Positions 34,068 to 41,754 of a stretch of 64,000 nucleotides of DNA are shown piece after piece (positions within the stretch are counted from its first letter, which is position 1; each line of letters starts with the position of its first letter). The position numbers and the translations under genes were made by a program. The notes beneath the pieces were generated by a model, which saw nothing but the letters and a program-made list of their open reading frames with translations, searched no databases and was not told where the DNA came from. Source of the DNA: Microtetraspora sp. NBRC 16547 (GTDB lineage Bacteria; Actinomycetota; Actinomycetes; Streptosporangiales; Streptosporangiaceae); assembly GCF_030268965.1 (NCBI RefSeq), contig NZ_BSSE01000004.1:366940-430939 (forward strand), in the 5' to 3' direction.

Positions 34068-34633
34068 TCATCCGCCAATCCGGTAAATCTCCGCCACCTC
34101 GGACAGTCTCTTGAAATAGCTGGGGTCGTCGCATCGGTAGGCGACAAGCGCTCCGGCGGCACAGTCCGCGATCCAGAGAAGCGGTTCGACCGCACCTGCC
34201 ACATGCTGGATCCGGAGGCCGCCGGGAATCCGGTGACGGGCGAGCAGCGCTCCCAGCAGGTCCCGGTCACGCTTGTTCTGGGTCTTTTCCCGGGACTCGA
34301 TGACGATCTCCGCGACGCCCGCCTTTGACAGCTCCCAGACCAGCCGCTCGAAACACTTACGCCGCCGCCGTTCCGACTTCGCCGCAGGTTCCCCCTCATG
34401 CACCACGAAGACGAAGAGGACATCCAAGTCCTCCAGGATCGCAATGATCTCGGCGCGGCGCCGAGCCGACTCCTTGACCCAGTGGAGTTTGCGCTCACCG
34501 CGGCCATCCGGCTTCGAACCGAAGAGATGGCCTCATCGCAGACAAGTGCGGCGACAAGGATGTACACGTCTGGATCAAGGGACGAGTTGGACTCGGACTC
34601 GTCGACAAACGCGACCCAGCGTTCTTCGTCCAT
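34068..34633 (-). pseudogene. Frameshifted DUF3800-like gene
   Basis: The N-terminal frame (ATG 34633) reads MDEERWVAFVDESESNSSLD and VYILVAALVCDEAISSVRSRMA. The protein-like sequence then continues only in another frame as ERKLHWVKESARRRAEIIAI, LDVLFVFVVHEGE and RLVWELSKAGVAEIVIES to a stop at 34068. Joining the two (one base missing near 34,480-34,490) restores a protein of about 188 residues with the DUF3800 pattern: an N-terminal DES, a middle VIESRE and a late IADCAAGAL. This family has an RNase H-like fold and is common in accessory regions. It could be a true pseudogene, a sequencing error or programmed slippage. Confidence 0.6.
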
Positions 34634-35019
34634 GGTCGGGGGCAGCGCGGGCACGGCGCATACAATACGCAATCACATGGATACTTTCCGCATATCTCGT
34701 CATCACTCTCCGCGCATGGTGAAGAGATGTGCGTGCCTCCGCGCCGACTCACAGATCACCGCCCAGCGCGCCCGAGAACCACAGCTCCCCAAGCAGCAGC
34801 CCATCCCCGGATGCTCTCCAGGACCTCTGGGCGGTTGACTTCCTGGATGAGGCGTTCAAGGTCTCGGCCATATGGAAGACCTCGGCAGGCGGTATGGCTC
34901 CTGTGTGGATACCGCTCTGGATCGGCCGAGATGGACTGAGGTCATGAGGCGCGGGAAGCCGCGCGACACCGATGGCGGGACGTCCAGATGTGGAGTCGCC
35001 TGGATATCGTGCGCGGTGG
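34634..35019. other. Gene-free stretch upstream of the DUF3800-like gene
   Basis: No convincing gene. The base composition is lower in GC around 34,640-34,720 (CATACAATACGCAATCACATGG and nearby), probably the promoter of the minus-strand DUF3800-like gene. A plus-strand frame ending at 34,947 contains the protein-like string DLWAVDFLDEAFKVSAIWK and could be a remnant of a lost gene. Confidence 0.4.
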
Positions 35020-36996
35020 TCAGCCGCGGGGCTTGAGCTGGCGGAGGGTGTAGCCGGCGCCGGCCGGGTCCAGGGGGATGGTGGCCCGCTTGAAGAGGTA
35101 CTCGGCCCGCTCGTAGGACAGGCGGCGACGTCCCGTCTCCGGGCACAGGTCGGCCTGCGCGGGCATCCGGGCGGGGCCGGACCGCCGGTCGGCGAGGAAC
35201 ACCGGGCCCCGGGTCCGGCCGGCCACCAGGTCGGGGAGAAGCCGGGCGGTACCGGAACGCCAGCTCACCCAGCCGCCTCCCGCCCGGGCCCGGCGGTCGT
35301 CCAGGTCCAGATCCTCGACGTTCAGGGACAGCACGGTCGTCACCCCGGCCGCCGACTCGTGCAGGAGCCGCCACAGGGTCAGCTCCCGCAGGGGCACATC
35401 GGGGAGGTTCCACAGCGCGTCCAGCCGGGCCGCGTCGATCGTCTCCGTACGGGCCGGGCTCACGGCCCGGCGGTCGAGGCCCGCCGCGAGGTCGTCCAGG
35501 GACGCCCACGCGCAGAACGACCGCACCGCGGACCGGTGCCGGTTCCAGGTCGCGGCCGCCGCCTCGCCCCAGGCAGTACGGAAAACGTGCGCCACCTGAT
35601 CGGCGGTCAGCGAGTCCAGCGGCAGCTCGTCGCCCAGGGACCGGCGTAACCGCCGCAGCGTCTGCCCGTACGAGCGGGCGGTTCCGCCGTCGAAGTCGTC
35701 GCGGGCCAGGAAGCCGCGGGCGGCCTGCCAGAGAGTGAACGTCGGCGCCTTGGGAGCGGGGATCTCGTCCGCGCGGCGGCGCAGGAAGGCGCGTTCGGCG
35801 TCGTTCCCGGTGAGGGATGCGGCCCTCAGGAACTCGCGCCGCGCCTCCTCGCGCCGTCCGAGCCGGAGCAGGAGATCGCCCCGGACGCTCGGGAGCAGGT
35901 GGTAGTCCCGCAACGTGGGGTCGCCGGTCAGCGAGTCCACCACGGCCAGCCCCGCCTCCGGCCCGTACGCCATGCCGAGCGCGACCGCGTGGTTGAGCCG
36001 CACGACCGGGGTCGGGAGCAGCCGGGACAGCGTCTCGTACAGGGCCGCGATCTGTGCCCAGTCGGTGTCCTCCGCCGTCCGTGCCTGCGCGTGGCACACG
36101 GCGATCGCCGCCTGCAGCATGTACGGCCCCGGCGGGCCGCCCGCCTCCCGCGCGCGCAGCATGGCGGTGAAACCGCGGCGGATGAGCAGCCGGTCCCAGC
36201 GGCCCCGGTTCTGCTCATGGAGCTGGACCGGCTCCCCCGAGGGGCCGGTGCGCGCGGCGGAGCGCGACTCCTGGAGCTCCATGAGCGCGATCAGGCCGTG
36301 GACCTCGGCCTCGTGCGGAGCCAGCTCGGCCAGCAGGCGGCCGAGCCGCAGCGCCTCCAGGCATAGCTCCGGCCGCATCAGGTCGTCGCCGGAGGTCGCC
36401 GAATATCCCTCGTTGAAGATCAGGTAGATGATGCCGAGCACGGACGACAGGCGCTCGGTCAACTCGGCGCCGTCCGGCAGCTCGAACGGCACCCCCGCCT
36501 CGGCCAGCGTCCGCTTGGCAGAGGCGATCCGCTGGACGATCATCGGCTCGACGGCCAGGAACGCCCGCGCGATCTCGGCGGCCGTCAGACCGCCGAGCAG
36601 CCGGAGCGTCAGCGCGACCCGCTCCTCTGTGGGCAGCACGGGGTGGCAGGACAGGAACATCAGCCGCAGCACGTCGTCCGGCTCGCCGTCCGGTTGTCGC
36701 TGTTCCAGCTCGTACGCGATCTGCTCGTGCTTGCGCTCCAGGCGGGCGGACCGGCGGATGTGGTCGACGGCCCGCCGTTTGGCGATGGCCATCAGCCAGG
36801 CTCCCGGGTTGTCCGGGACGCCGGACTCGGGCCACTGTTCGAGCGCGGAGACCAGCGCGTCCTGGGCCAGCTCTTCGGCGAGGCCGACGTCGCGGACCAT
36901 GCGGGTGAGTCCGGCGACGATCTTGGCCGACTCCATCTTCCAGACCGCGTCGATCGTCCGCCGGACGCCTTCCGGAGGGAGGGAAGCGTCGATCAT
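35020..36996 (-). CDS. ECF sigma factor (DUF6596) fused to decayed tyrosine recombinase
   Basis: 658 residues. Residues 1 to about 410 form an ECF-type sigma factor with DUF6596: RTIDAVWKMESAKIVAGLTR (sigma-2), WLMAIAKRRAVDHIRR, sigma-4 LTAAEIARAFLAVEPMIVQR and the helical-repeat region PELCLEALRLGRLLAEL. From about residue 430 a phage-integrase-like SAM domain begins (FTLWQAARGFLARDDFDGG), then a recombinase catalytic-fold segment (ESAAGVTTVLSLNVEDLDL). The expected first catalytic Arg is Gly, and the protein stops at YTLRQLKPRG, where intact recombinases continue through HxxR to Tyr. It is a continuous frame. Start ATG 36996. It pairs with the YCII gene upstream. Confidence 0.85.
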   Translation of the reverse strand: MIDASLPPEGVRRTIDAVWKMESAKIVAGLTRMVRDVGLAEELAQDALVSALEQWPESGVPDNPGAWLMAIAKRRAVDHIRRSARLERKHEQIAYELEQRQPDGEPDDVLRLMFLSCHPVLPTEERVALTLRLLGGLTAAEIARAFLAVEPMIVQRIASAKRTLAEAGVPFELPDGAELTERLSSVLGIIYLIFNEGYSATSGDDLMRPELCLEALRLGRLLAELAPHEAEVHGLIALMELQESRSAARTGPSGEPVQLHEQNRGRWDRLLIRRGFTAMLRAREAGGPPGPYMLQAAIAVCHAQARTAEDTDWAQIAALYETLSRLLPTPVVRLNHAVALGMAYGPEAGLAVVDSLTGDPTLRDYHLLPSVRGDLLLRLGRREEARREFLRAASLTGNDAERAFLRRRADEIPAPKAPTFTLWQAARGFLARDDFDGGTARSYGQTLRRLRRSLGDELPLDSLTADQVAHVFRTAWGEAAAATWNRHRSAVRSFCAWASLDDLAAGLDRRAVSPARTETIDAARLDALWNLPDVPLRELTLWRLLHESAAGVTTVLSLNVEDLDLDDRRARAGGGWVSWRSGTARLLPDLVAGRTRGPVFLADRRSGPARMPAQADLCPETGRRRLSYERAEYLFKRATIPLDPAGAGYTLRQLKPRG

Positions 36997-37169
36997 GGTC
37001 TGCCGATGCCTTTCGCCGGTTCGGTGTGGTGGTTCGGTCTCCGGCCCGTGCCTACTCACGGGAGAGGCCCCGCCCGGCGCCCCCGGTCAGGAGAGGGGCG
37101 CCGGGCGGTGCCGGAGGCGTCGCGGTCCGGCGGCCGGGAGTGCGCTCACGAAGCCCGGCCGCACAGGTG

Positions 37170-37496
37170 TCAGGGGCCGAAGACCTGCTGGATCACGCTC
37201 TCGCCGTCCCCGACGATCTTGCGGAAGCGCCGGGTCACCTCGATTGCCTCCTCCTTGCTGCGGACCTCGACGAGCGCGAAACCGGCCACCGCCTCCTTGG
37301 CCTCGGTGAACGGCCCGTCGGTCACCGTGATCGTGTCGCCCGAGGACGCGACGCGGACACCGCCGGCCTCCAGGCCGCCGGTGGCCAGCAGGACCCCGGC
37401 CGCGGTCAACTCCTCGACGAACTTGGCCATCTCGGCGTACAGCGTCTCGTCGGGGGCGGCGGTGTCGGTGGCCTTGGTCGTCATCAGGTAGCGCAC
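37170..37496 (-). CDS. YCII-related (DGPF-domain) protein
   Basis: 108 residues of a ferredoxin-like fold: MRYLMTTKA, then FVEELTAAGVLLATGGLE, TDGPFTEAKEAVAGFALVEV (DGPF signature) and EAIEVTRRFRKI. This family is a routine operon partner of DUF6596-type ECF sigma factors, which fits the gene directly downstream. Its biochemical role is not settled. The GTG start at 37496 follows a GGAG-like element. Divergent from DUF998 across a 143-bp gap holding a near-perfect palindrome. Confidence 0.92.
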   Translation of the reverse strand: MRYLMTTKATDTAAPDETLYAEMAKFVEELTAAGVLLATGGLEAGGVRVASSGDTITVTDGPFTEAKEAVAGFALVEVRSKEEAIEVTRRFRKIVGDGESVIQQVFGP

Positions 37497-37554
37497 GAGG
37501 TTTCTCCGTGTTCGTTATTCGCTTCGGTGTTTCGCCCAAGCGTCGAACACCTTA

Positions 37555-37586
37555 TGTGACAGGGAACGGCGGCATTCCCTGTCGCA
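37555..37586. promoter_or_regulatory. Inverted repeat in the YCII/DUF998 divergent promoter
   Basis: TGTGACAGGGAA and TTCCCTGTCGCA (11 of 12 positions complementary) are separated by 8 bp, midway between two divergent start codons. Candidate operator for a dimeric regulator that controls both genes. Confidence 0.55.
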
Positions 37587-37639
37587 TCACCGGATCGACG
37601 TGTCAGCGAGAACCGACGAACACCAGAAAGGCATCGGCC

Positions 37640-38317
37640 ATGACCGCCATCCAGATCCCCGCCGCCACCACCACTCCCGCGACCCCCGCGACCTCGGCGA
37701 CCACCCGCGCCCTGCTCACCTGCGCGGCGGTCGCGGCGCCCCTGTGGGCGACCATCTCCCTGGCCCAGGCCGCCACCCGGGAGGGCTTCGACCTGATCCG
37801 CCACCCGCTGAGCGCGCTGAGCAACGGCTCCCTCGGCTGGCTGCAGATCGCCAACTTCCTGGTCGCCGGTCTCCTGACCATCGCCGGGGCGACCGGCCTG
37901 CGCCGCGCCATGCGCGGCACTCCCGGAGGCACCTGGACGCCACGGCTGGTCCTGGTCAACGGCATCGGGATGATGGCCGCGGGAGTCTTCGTCATGGACG
38001 CGGCCGACGGCTTCCCCATCGGCACCCCGGACGGGATGCCCGAGACGCTCACCTGGCACAGCTACGGCCACATGGCCGCCGGATCGGTCGCCTTCATCGC
38101 GCTGATCGTCGCCTGCTACATCCTGGGCCGGCACTTCGGCCGCGCCGGGAACCGGGGCCTCGCCGTCGCCTCCCGCGTCGCCGGCACCGCGCTGCTGGTC
38201 GGCGACGGCTGGTCGATGACCGGCGGCGCGGCCGGCTCCTTCACCCTGGCCGTCGGCGCCATCACCGCGATGCTCTGGGTCTCCGCGGTTGCCGCCCGAT
38301 ATCGCCGCGGTCTCTGA
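37640..38317 (+). CDS. DUF998 membrane protein
   Basis: 225 residues, about six transmembrane helices (for example ALLTCAAVAAPLWATISLAQA, LQIANFLVAGLLTIAGAT, HMAAGSVAFIALIVACYILG). The family signature is FDLIRHPLSALSNGSLGW, and an acidic/Gly loop FVMDAADGFPIGTPDG follows the third helix. ATG 37640 has AGAAAGG upstream. The DUF998 family is of unknown function and is often found beside stress-type regulators; here it is divergent from a sigma/YCII pair and may be part of that regulon (inference). Confidence 0.9.
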   Translation: MTAIQIPAATTTPATPATSATTRALLTCAAVAAPLWATISLAQAATREGFDLIRHPLSALSNGSLGWLQIANFLVAGLLTIAGATGLRRAMRGTPGGTWTPRLVLVNGIGMMAAGVFVMDAADGFPIGTPDGMPETLTWHSYGHMAAGSVAFIALIVACYILGRHFGRAGNRGLAVASRVAGTALLVGDGWSMTGGAAGSFTLAVGAITAMLWVSAVAARYRRGL

Positions 38318-38379
38318 GCCACCACTGCCCGCCTGACCCCGACGGAGCGCGAATCGCCGGTCGTGGCGCCATGGGGACG

Positions 38380-40071
38380 TCAGGCGAGGGGGTTGGCGAT
38401 GGGGACGTATCCGGCGGATCGGTCGGCGCCCCTGGCCCAGCGCACGCCGAGGTTGGCCTTGGCCGGCAGTGGCGCGCCCGCGAGCAGTTCGGCCAGGAGG
38501 GGCGGCGAGCCGTGCCCGGCGGCGTACGCCGCGAGGACGTCCCTGGCGATCGCCCAGAGCTCGGGCGAGAGGTCCTGCCCCGCGTGTTCGGCGACCGTGG
38601 CGGCGATCTCGGCGAGGTGGTTCACCAGGAGGCAGTAGACGATCCGGTTCCAGCCCCGCTCGGCGTCGTAGGTGAGCGCCGTGGCCACCGCGGAGGGCAG
38701 GTCCGACACGTCGTGCCGGTCCCGGAGGAGTTTGGTCCCCTCCATGTCACGAAATATGACTTCACGAGGGAGGCCGTGGTGATCGACCCCGAGCAGCACG
38801 TTCTGCAGGTGGGGTTCGAGGACGACCCCGTGCGTGAAGTACGCGTCGAGCACCGGCGGCGCGACCTTCTCCACGTAGGACCGCCACCAGTCGAGGGGGT
38901 CGGCCGCGCCATACGGACCCGGGGCGCGTGCAGCCCTCCCAGCGGACCCTGCGGCGGACCCTGCGGCGGGCACTGCGGCGGGCACTGCGATGGGCCCGGG
39001 GAGCGGTCCGGCGAGCGCGCCGGCGAGGACCGGGGTGACGCCAGGACCGCACACCGTCCAGGGACCGGGCCGGAGGATCACGCCCAGCCCTTCGAGCAGC
39101 CGGACGCCGAGGTCGGCGGACCGGTATCCGGGCTCGGGCAGCCACCGCGTCCCCGGGAAGTCGGCGGCGAGCCGCGCGAACACCGGGCCGAGCCGCTCGC
39201 TCAGCTCCACCGCGCCGATCAGCTCGTACCACGCGTTCTTCCGCACGCAGTTGGTGATCCGCACATCGAGACTGAACTTCAGGCACATCCCGGTCTCCGG
39301 GTCATACACCGTGCGGACCGACGAGGTGGGGACCACGGGACGCGAGCCGTCACCCAGATCGACGAGCCGCCCGTCGGCCAGCGGGCCGCGCAGTTCGTCG
39401 GCGAGAAGGTCGAGCTGCCACGGATGGGCGGGCAGCGGCACGTATCCCGGCGGCGCGGAGCCGAACAGGTCCAGCGCGCCGGTCTCGCCCCGCCCGGCCA
39501 CCAGATCCGCGCGCACGCCGAGCAGCCGGAGCGGGAACCGCGCGTGCGCCTCCGGCGCGTAGCGCACCCAGCCGGACCCTTCCCGCGCCTTCGGAGAGGG
39601 ATGGAAGGGGTGTCCGGCCACCAGTGCCTGCTCCGACGCGAGCCACGGATCTTCGGGCGCCCCGGTCCGCTCGCGGGCGCGCAGCAGCGCCGTGATCGCC
39701 TCGCGGCTGCTCGCCACCTGCGCGGCGAACTCCTCGTTGCCGCCGGGGAGCTCCTGCTCGACCAGCTTGACCAGCATCTCGGAGGTGAGCGGCTGCCAGG
39801 CGCCGCCCGCGAGCCACTCGGCCGGGCCGTCGAAGCGCAGCGCGATCCCGCCGTGGACCCGCGCCCGGAGCAGCGTCCCGGCCACCCGGAGCAGCAAGTA
39901 CGGCCCGGCCGGCCAGACCTGCCCGCGCGGCCCGGCCACCTCGCGGACGCAGCAGCGCAGCAACGCCCCGAGCGTCACCGTCTCCGCGACGGCACGGCGG
40001 TCCTCATCGGTGGGCGGACGGCTCCGCGGACGACCCCGCGGGCGGCTCTCCGCCGTCGATACGGCGTTCAT
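38380..40071 (-). CDS. NIS siderophore synthetase (IucA/IucC family), second
   Basis: 563 residues. IucA/IucC fold: HPFHPSPKAREG (ATP/substrate region), PLPAHPWQ, KFSLDVRITNCVRKN (nucleotide-binding basic motif), EPHLQNVLLGVD and IFRDMEGTKLL in the FhuF-like C-terminal part. This family condenses carboxylates such as citrate with amines or alcohols through acyl-adenylates to build siderophores. It carries an in-frame 12-bp repeat coding PAAVPAAGSAAGSAG. The start is ambiguous: ATG 40071 overlaps the stop of a 6-codon mini-ORF with the better Shine-Dalgarno; GTG 40077 is the alternative. Last gene of the operon. Confidence 0.92.
   Translation of the reverse strand: MNAVSTAESRPRGRPRSRPPTDEDRRAVAETVTLGALLRCCVREVAGPRGQVWPAGPYLLLRVAGTLLRARVHGGIALRFDGPAEWLAGGAWQPLTSEMLVKLVEQELPGGNEEFAAQVASSREAITALLRARERTGAPEDPWLASEQALVAGHPFHPSPKAREGSGWVRYAPEAHARFPLRLLGVRADLVAGRGETGALDLFGSAPPGYVPLPAHPWQLDLLADELRGPLADGRLVDLGDGSRPVVPTSSVRTVYDPETGMCLKFSLDVRITNCVRKNAWYELIGAVELSERLGPVFARLAADFPGTRWLPEPGYRSADLGVRLLEGLGVILRPGPWTVCGPGVTPVLAGALAGPLPGPIAVPAAVPAAGSAAGSAGRAARAPGPYGAADPLDWWRSYVEKVAPPVLDAYFTHGVVLEPHLQNVLLGVDHHGLPREVIFRDMEGTKLLRDRHDVSDLPSAVATALTYDAERGWNRIVYCLLVNHLAEIAATVAEHAGQDLSPELWAIARDVLAAYAAGHGSPPLLAELLAGAPLPAKANLGVRWARGADRSAGYVPIANPLA
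38942..38989. repeat. Four 12-bp tandem repeats inside the NIS synthetase gene
   Basis: Units GCGGACCCTGCG twice, then GCGGGCACTGCG twice. In frame on the minus strand they code an Ala/Pro/Val/Gly/Ser linker, so changes in copy number would alter linker length without a frameshift. Confidence 0.85.
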
Positions 40072-40088
40072 TTCCACACGACGTTCAT
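40068..40088 (-). CDS. Six-codon mini-ORF ahead of the NIS gene
   Basis: ATG 40088 with a good Shine-Dalgarno (GAAGGAGA, 5-6 nt spacing) reads MNVVWK then TGA. The TGA overlaps ATG 40071 of the downstream NIS gene (ATGA). This looks like translational coupling through a leader peptide, or a relic of a one-base change in the original start region. Confidence 0.4.
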   Translation of the reverse strand: MNVVWK

Positions 40089-40126
40089 CGAATCTCCTTC
40101 GGCGTGGAGGACCCCGTCCGCGGTCC

Positions 40127-40178
40127 GGTGAAGCAGGTCGGTGAAGCAGGTCGGGGAAGCAGGTCGGGGAAGCAGGTC
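40127..40178. repeat. Four 13-bp tandem repeats at the NIS gene junction
   Basis: GGTGAAGCAGGTC twice, then GGGGAAGCAGGTC twice. They fill the space between the upstream NIS gene stop codon (40,177-40,179) and the leader of the downstream NIS gene. Confidence 0.9.
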
Positions 40179-41754
40179 AACGCGGGAAGCGCAGGTAGTT
40201 CGGCCCGCTGGTGCCGTAGAACTTGTTGACGTCCCTGGCTCCCGACCGTTCCTTGTCCACCAGGGTCGCGGCGGTGACCATGGATTTGCCGACCAGCCGG
40301 GCCGCGTCCAGCGTCCGGGCCCGCAGCAGCCGCGCCATCGGGTGCTCGCCGAACTCCGCGAGCGCGCCGTCGAGCGTGTCCCGGATCAGCCCAGCCGCGT
40401 CCTCGACCGCCGCGAACGCGATGGCGGCGGCGGCCAGATGCAGCGTGATCGTCACGAACACGTCGGCGAGGGAGTGCGGGTCGTCGGTCAGCATGCGCTC
40501 GTCGGCGAAGCCCGGTACGGCGAGGCCGGCCGCACCCAGCCGGTCAGGGGCGGCGAGGAGCCCGTCGTTGTCCTTCACCATCAGCCGCATCGTCCCGTCC
40601 GCGAAGACCAGGGACAGGTTCTGCTGATGGGCCTCCAGCGCGATGCCGTACCGCACGAAGAGCCGGACGTTCCACGCGAAGAGGATGGTCAGGTAGTCGC
40701 GGATCAGGGACCGGACCGCGCCCCGGTAGAACCGCGCGGCGAGCTCGGGCAGCACACCCGGCGCGGCCAGGGCCGCCACGGGGACGATCTCCCCAGGAGG
40801 CAGCCGCCGGATCATCCAGCCGAGGTATTCGTGCTCCGCGTGGCCGTGAATCTGTTCGTCCGCGAGGACCACCGGCAGGTCCGGCTCCTCGCTGAGCACG
40901 TCGCGGAGCAGCCTCTCGGCGAGCGCGCCGTCCCGAAGCGTGGCGGGCTTGATCGACCGCCGGTTGCGCAGGCCGAGCGTGCTCGTCGGGATCGGCAGCT
41001 TGAGGTGGAGCCGCTCACCGGCCACCACCGTGCGCATCGACAGCGTGGGCCGCACCCTGAGGTACGGCAGGCCCGCGACGATGACGCCGGGGATGCCCGT
41101 GACCATGGGAAGCGCGAGCGGATGCACGGGGAAGAGCCGGTGCGTGTCCGCCAGCCGGCCCGGGAGTCCCACCTCGGCGAGGCCGGGGAAGGGGCCGGCG
41201 AAGTCCTCCGCTTCGGGTGCGAGCGTGACGCGCTCCCGGGGGACCGCGGCCCAGCGCAGGTCGAACGCGGGCGCGAACTCCGGGGCGTACGCCAGCAGGC
41301 CCTCGGCCGGGACGCCGAGGCGGCAGCGCGCGGTCGGGTACACGGGGTGGTCCACCGCCGCCGCGAGCGCCTCGTACCGGATGGGGCCGCGCGCTCGCTC
41401 CAGCGCCTGTGCCCCGTGGCGGTCGTAGAGCTCCAGCGCGGCGAGTGTCTCGTGGCATTCGGTGGCGAAGGCCGCCACCCCCGAGGCGTCGGCGGGCGTC
41501 GCCACGGCCTCCAGCGTCTCCAGGACCTCCGCCAGGGTGAGCGTCACCTCGGGGGAGACGGAAAAGTCCTGGAACAAGCCGCCCGGCGCGAGCCGTACCC
41601 TCCGGCCGGAGGCGAGCGCGAAGGCGACGCCGTCCCTGCCGCGTTCCAGCCGGGAGGCCATCCCGGCGAAGTCCTCGCGGATCAGCGCGTTCAGCACCCG
41701 CCCCGCGAGGTACGGCTCCCGCCCCACCGAGTGGAGCCCCGCCATCGCGCTCAT
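40177..41754 (-). CDS. NIS siderophore synthetase (IucA/IucC family), first
   Basis: 525 residues. Visible family features are TARCRLGVPAEG, FPVHPLALP, LHLKLPIPTSTLGLRN (nucleotide-binding motif), HEYLGWMIRR and EAHQQNLSLVF with LMVKDNDGLL (the C-terminal catalytic region). ATG 41754 overlaps the stop of the ATP-grasp gene (ATGA), so the genes are translationally coupled. Two NIS synthetases plus an ATP-grasp ligase resemble the core of vibrioferrin-type carboxylate siderophore loci (PvsA, PvsB, PvsD), but the decarboxylase and exporter of those loci are absent here. Confidence 0.92.
   Translation of the reverse strand: MSAMAGLHSVGREPYLAGRVLNALIREDFAGMASRLERGRDGVAFALASGRRVRLAPGGLFQDFSVSPEVTLTLAEVLETLEAVATPADASGVAAFATECHETLAALELYDRHGAQALERARGPIRYEALAAAVDHPVYPTARCRLGVPAEGLLAYAPEFAPAFDLRWAAVPRERVTLAPEAEDFAGPFPGLAEVGLPGRLADTHRLFPVHPLALPMVTGIPGVIVAGLPYLRVRPTLSMRTVVAGERLHLKLPIPTSTLGLRNRRSIKPATLRDGALAERLLRDVLSEEPDLPVVLADEQIHGHAEHEYLGWMIRRLPPGEIVPVAALAAPGVLPELAARFYRGAVRSLIRDYLTILFAWNVRLFVRYGIALEAHQQNLSLVFADGTMRLMVKDNDGLLAAPDRLGAAGLAVPGFADERMLTDDPHSLADVFVTITLHLAAAAIAFAAVEDAAGLIRDTLDGALAEFGEHPMARLLRARTLDAARLVGKSMVTAATLVDKERSGARDVNKFYGTSGPNYLRFPR

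Noticed and set aside
37555..37586. Palindrome as intrinsic terminator
   Set aside because: It lies between divergent start codons, has no T-tract, and no transcript is expected to end there.
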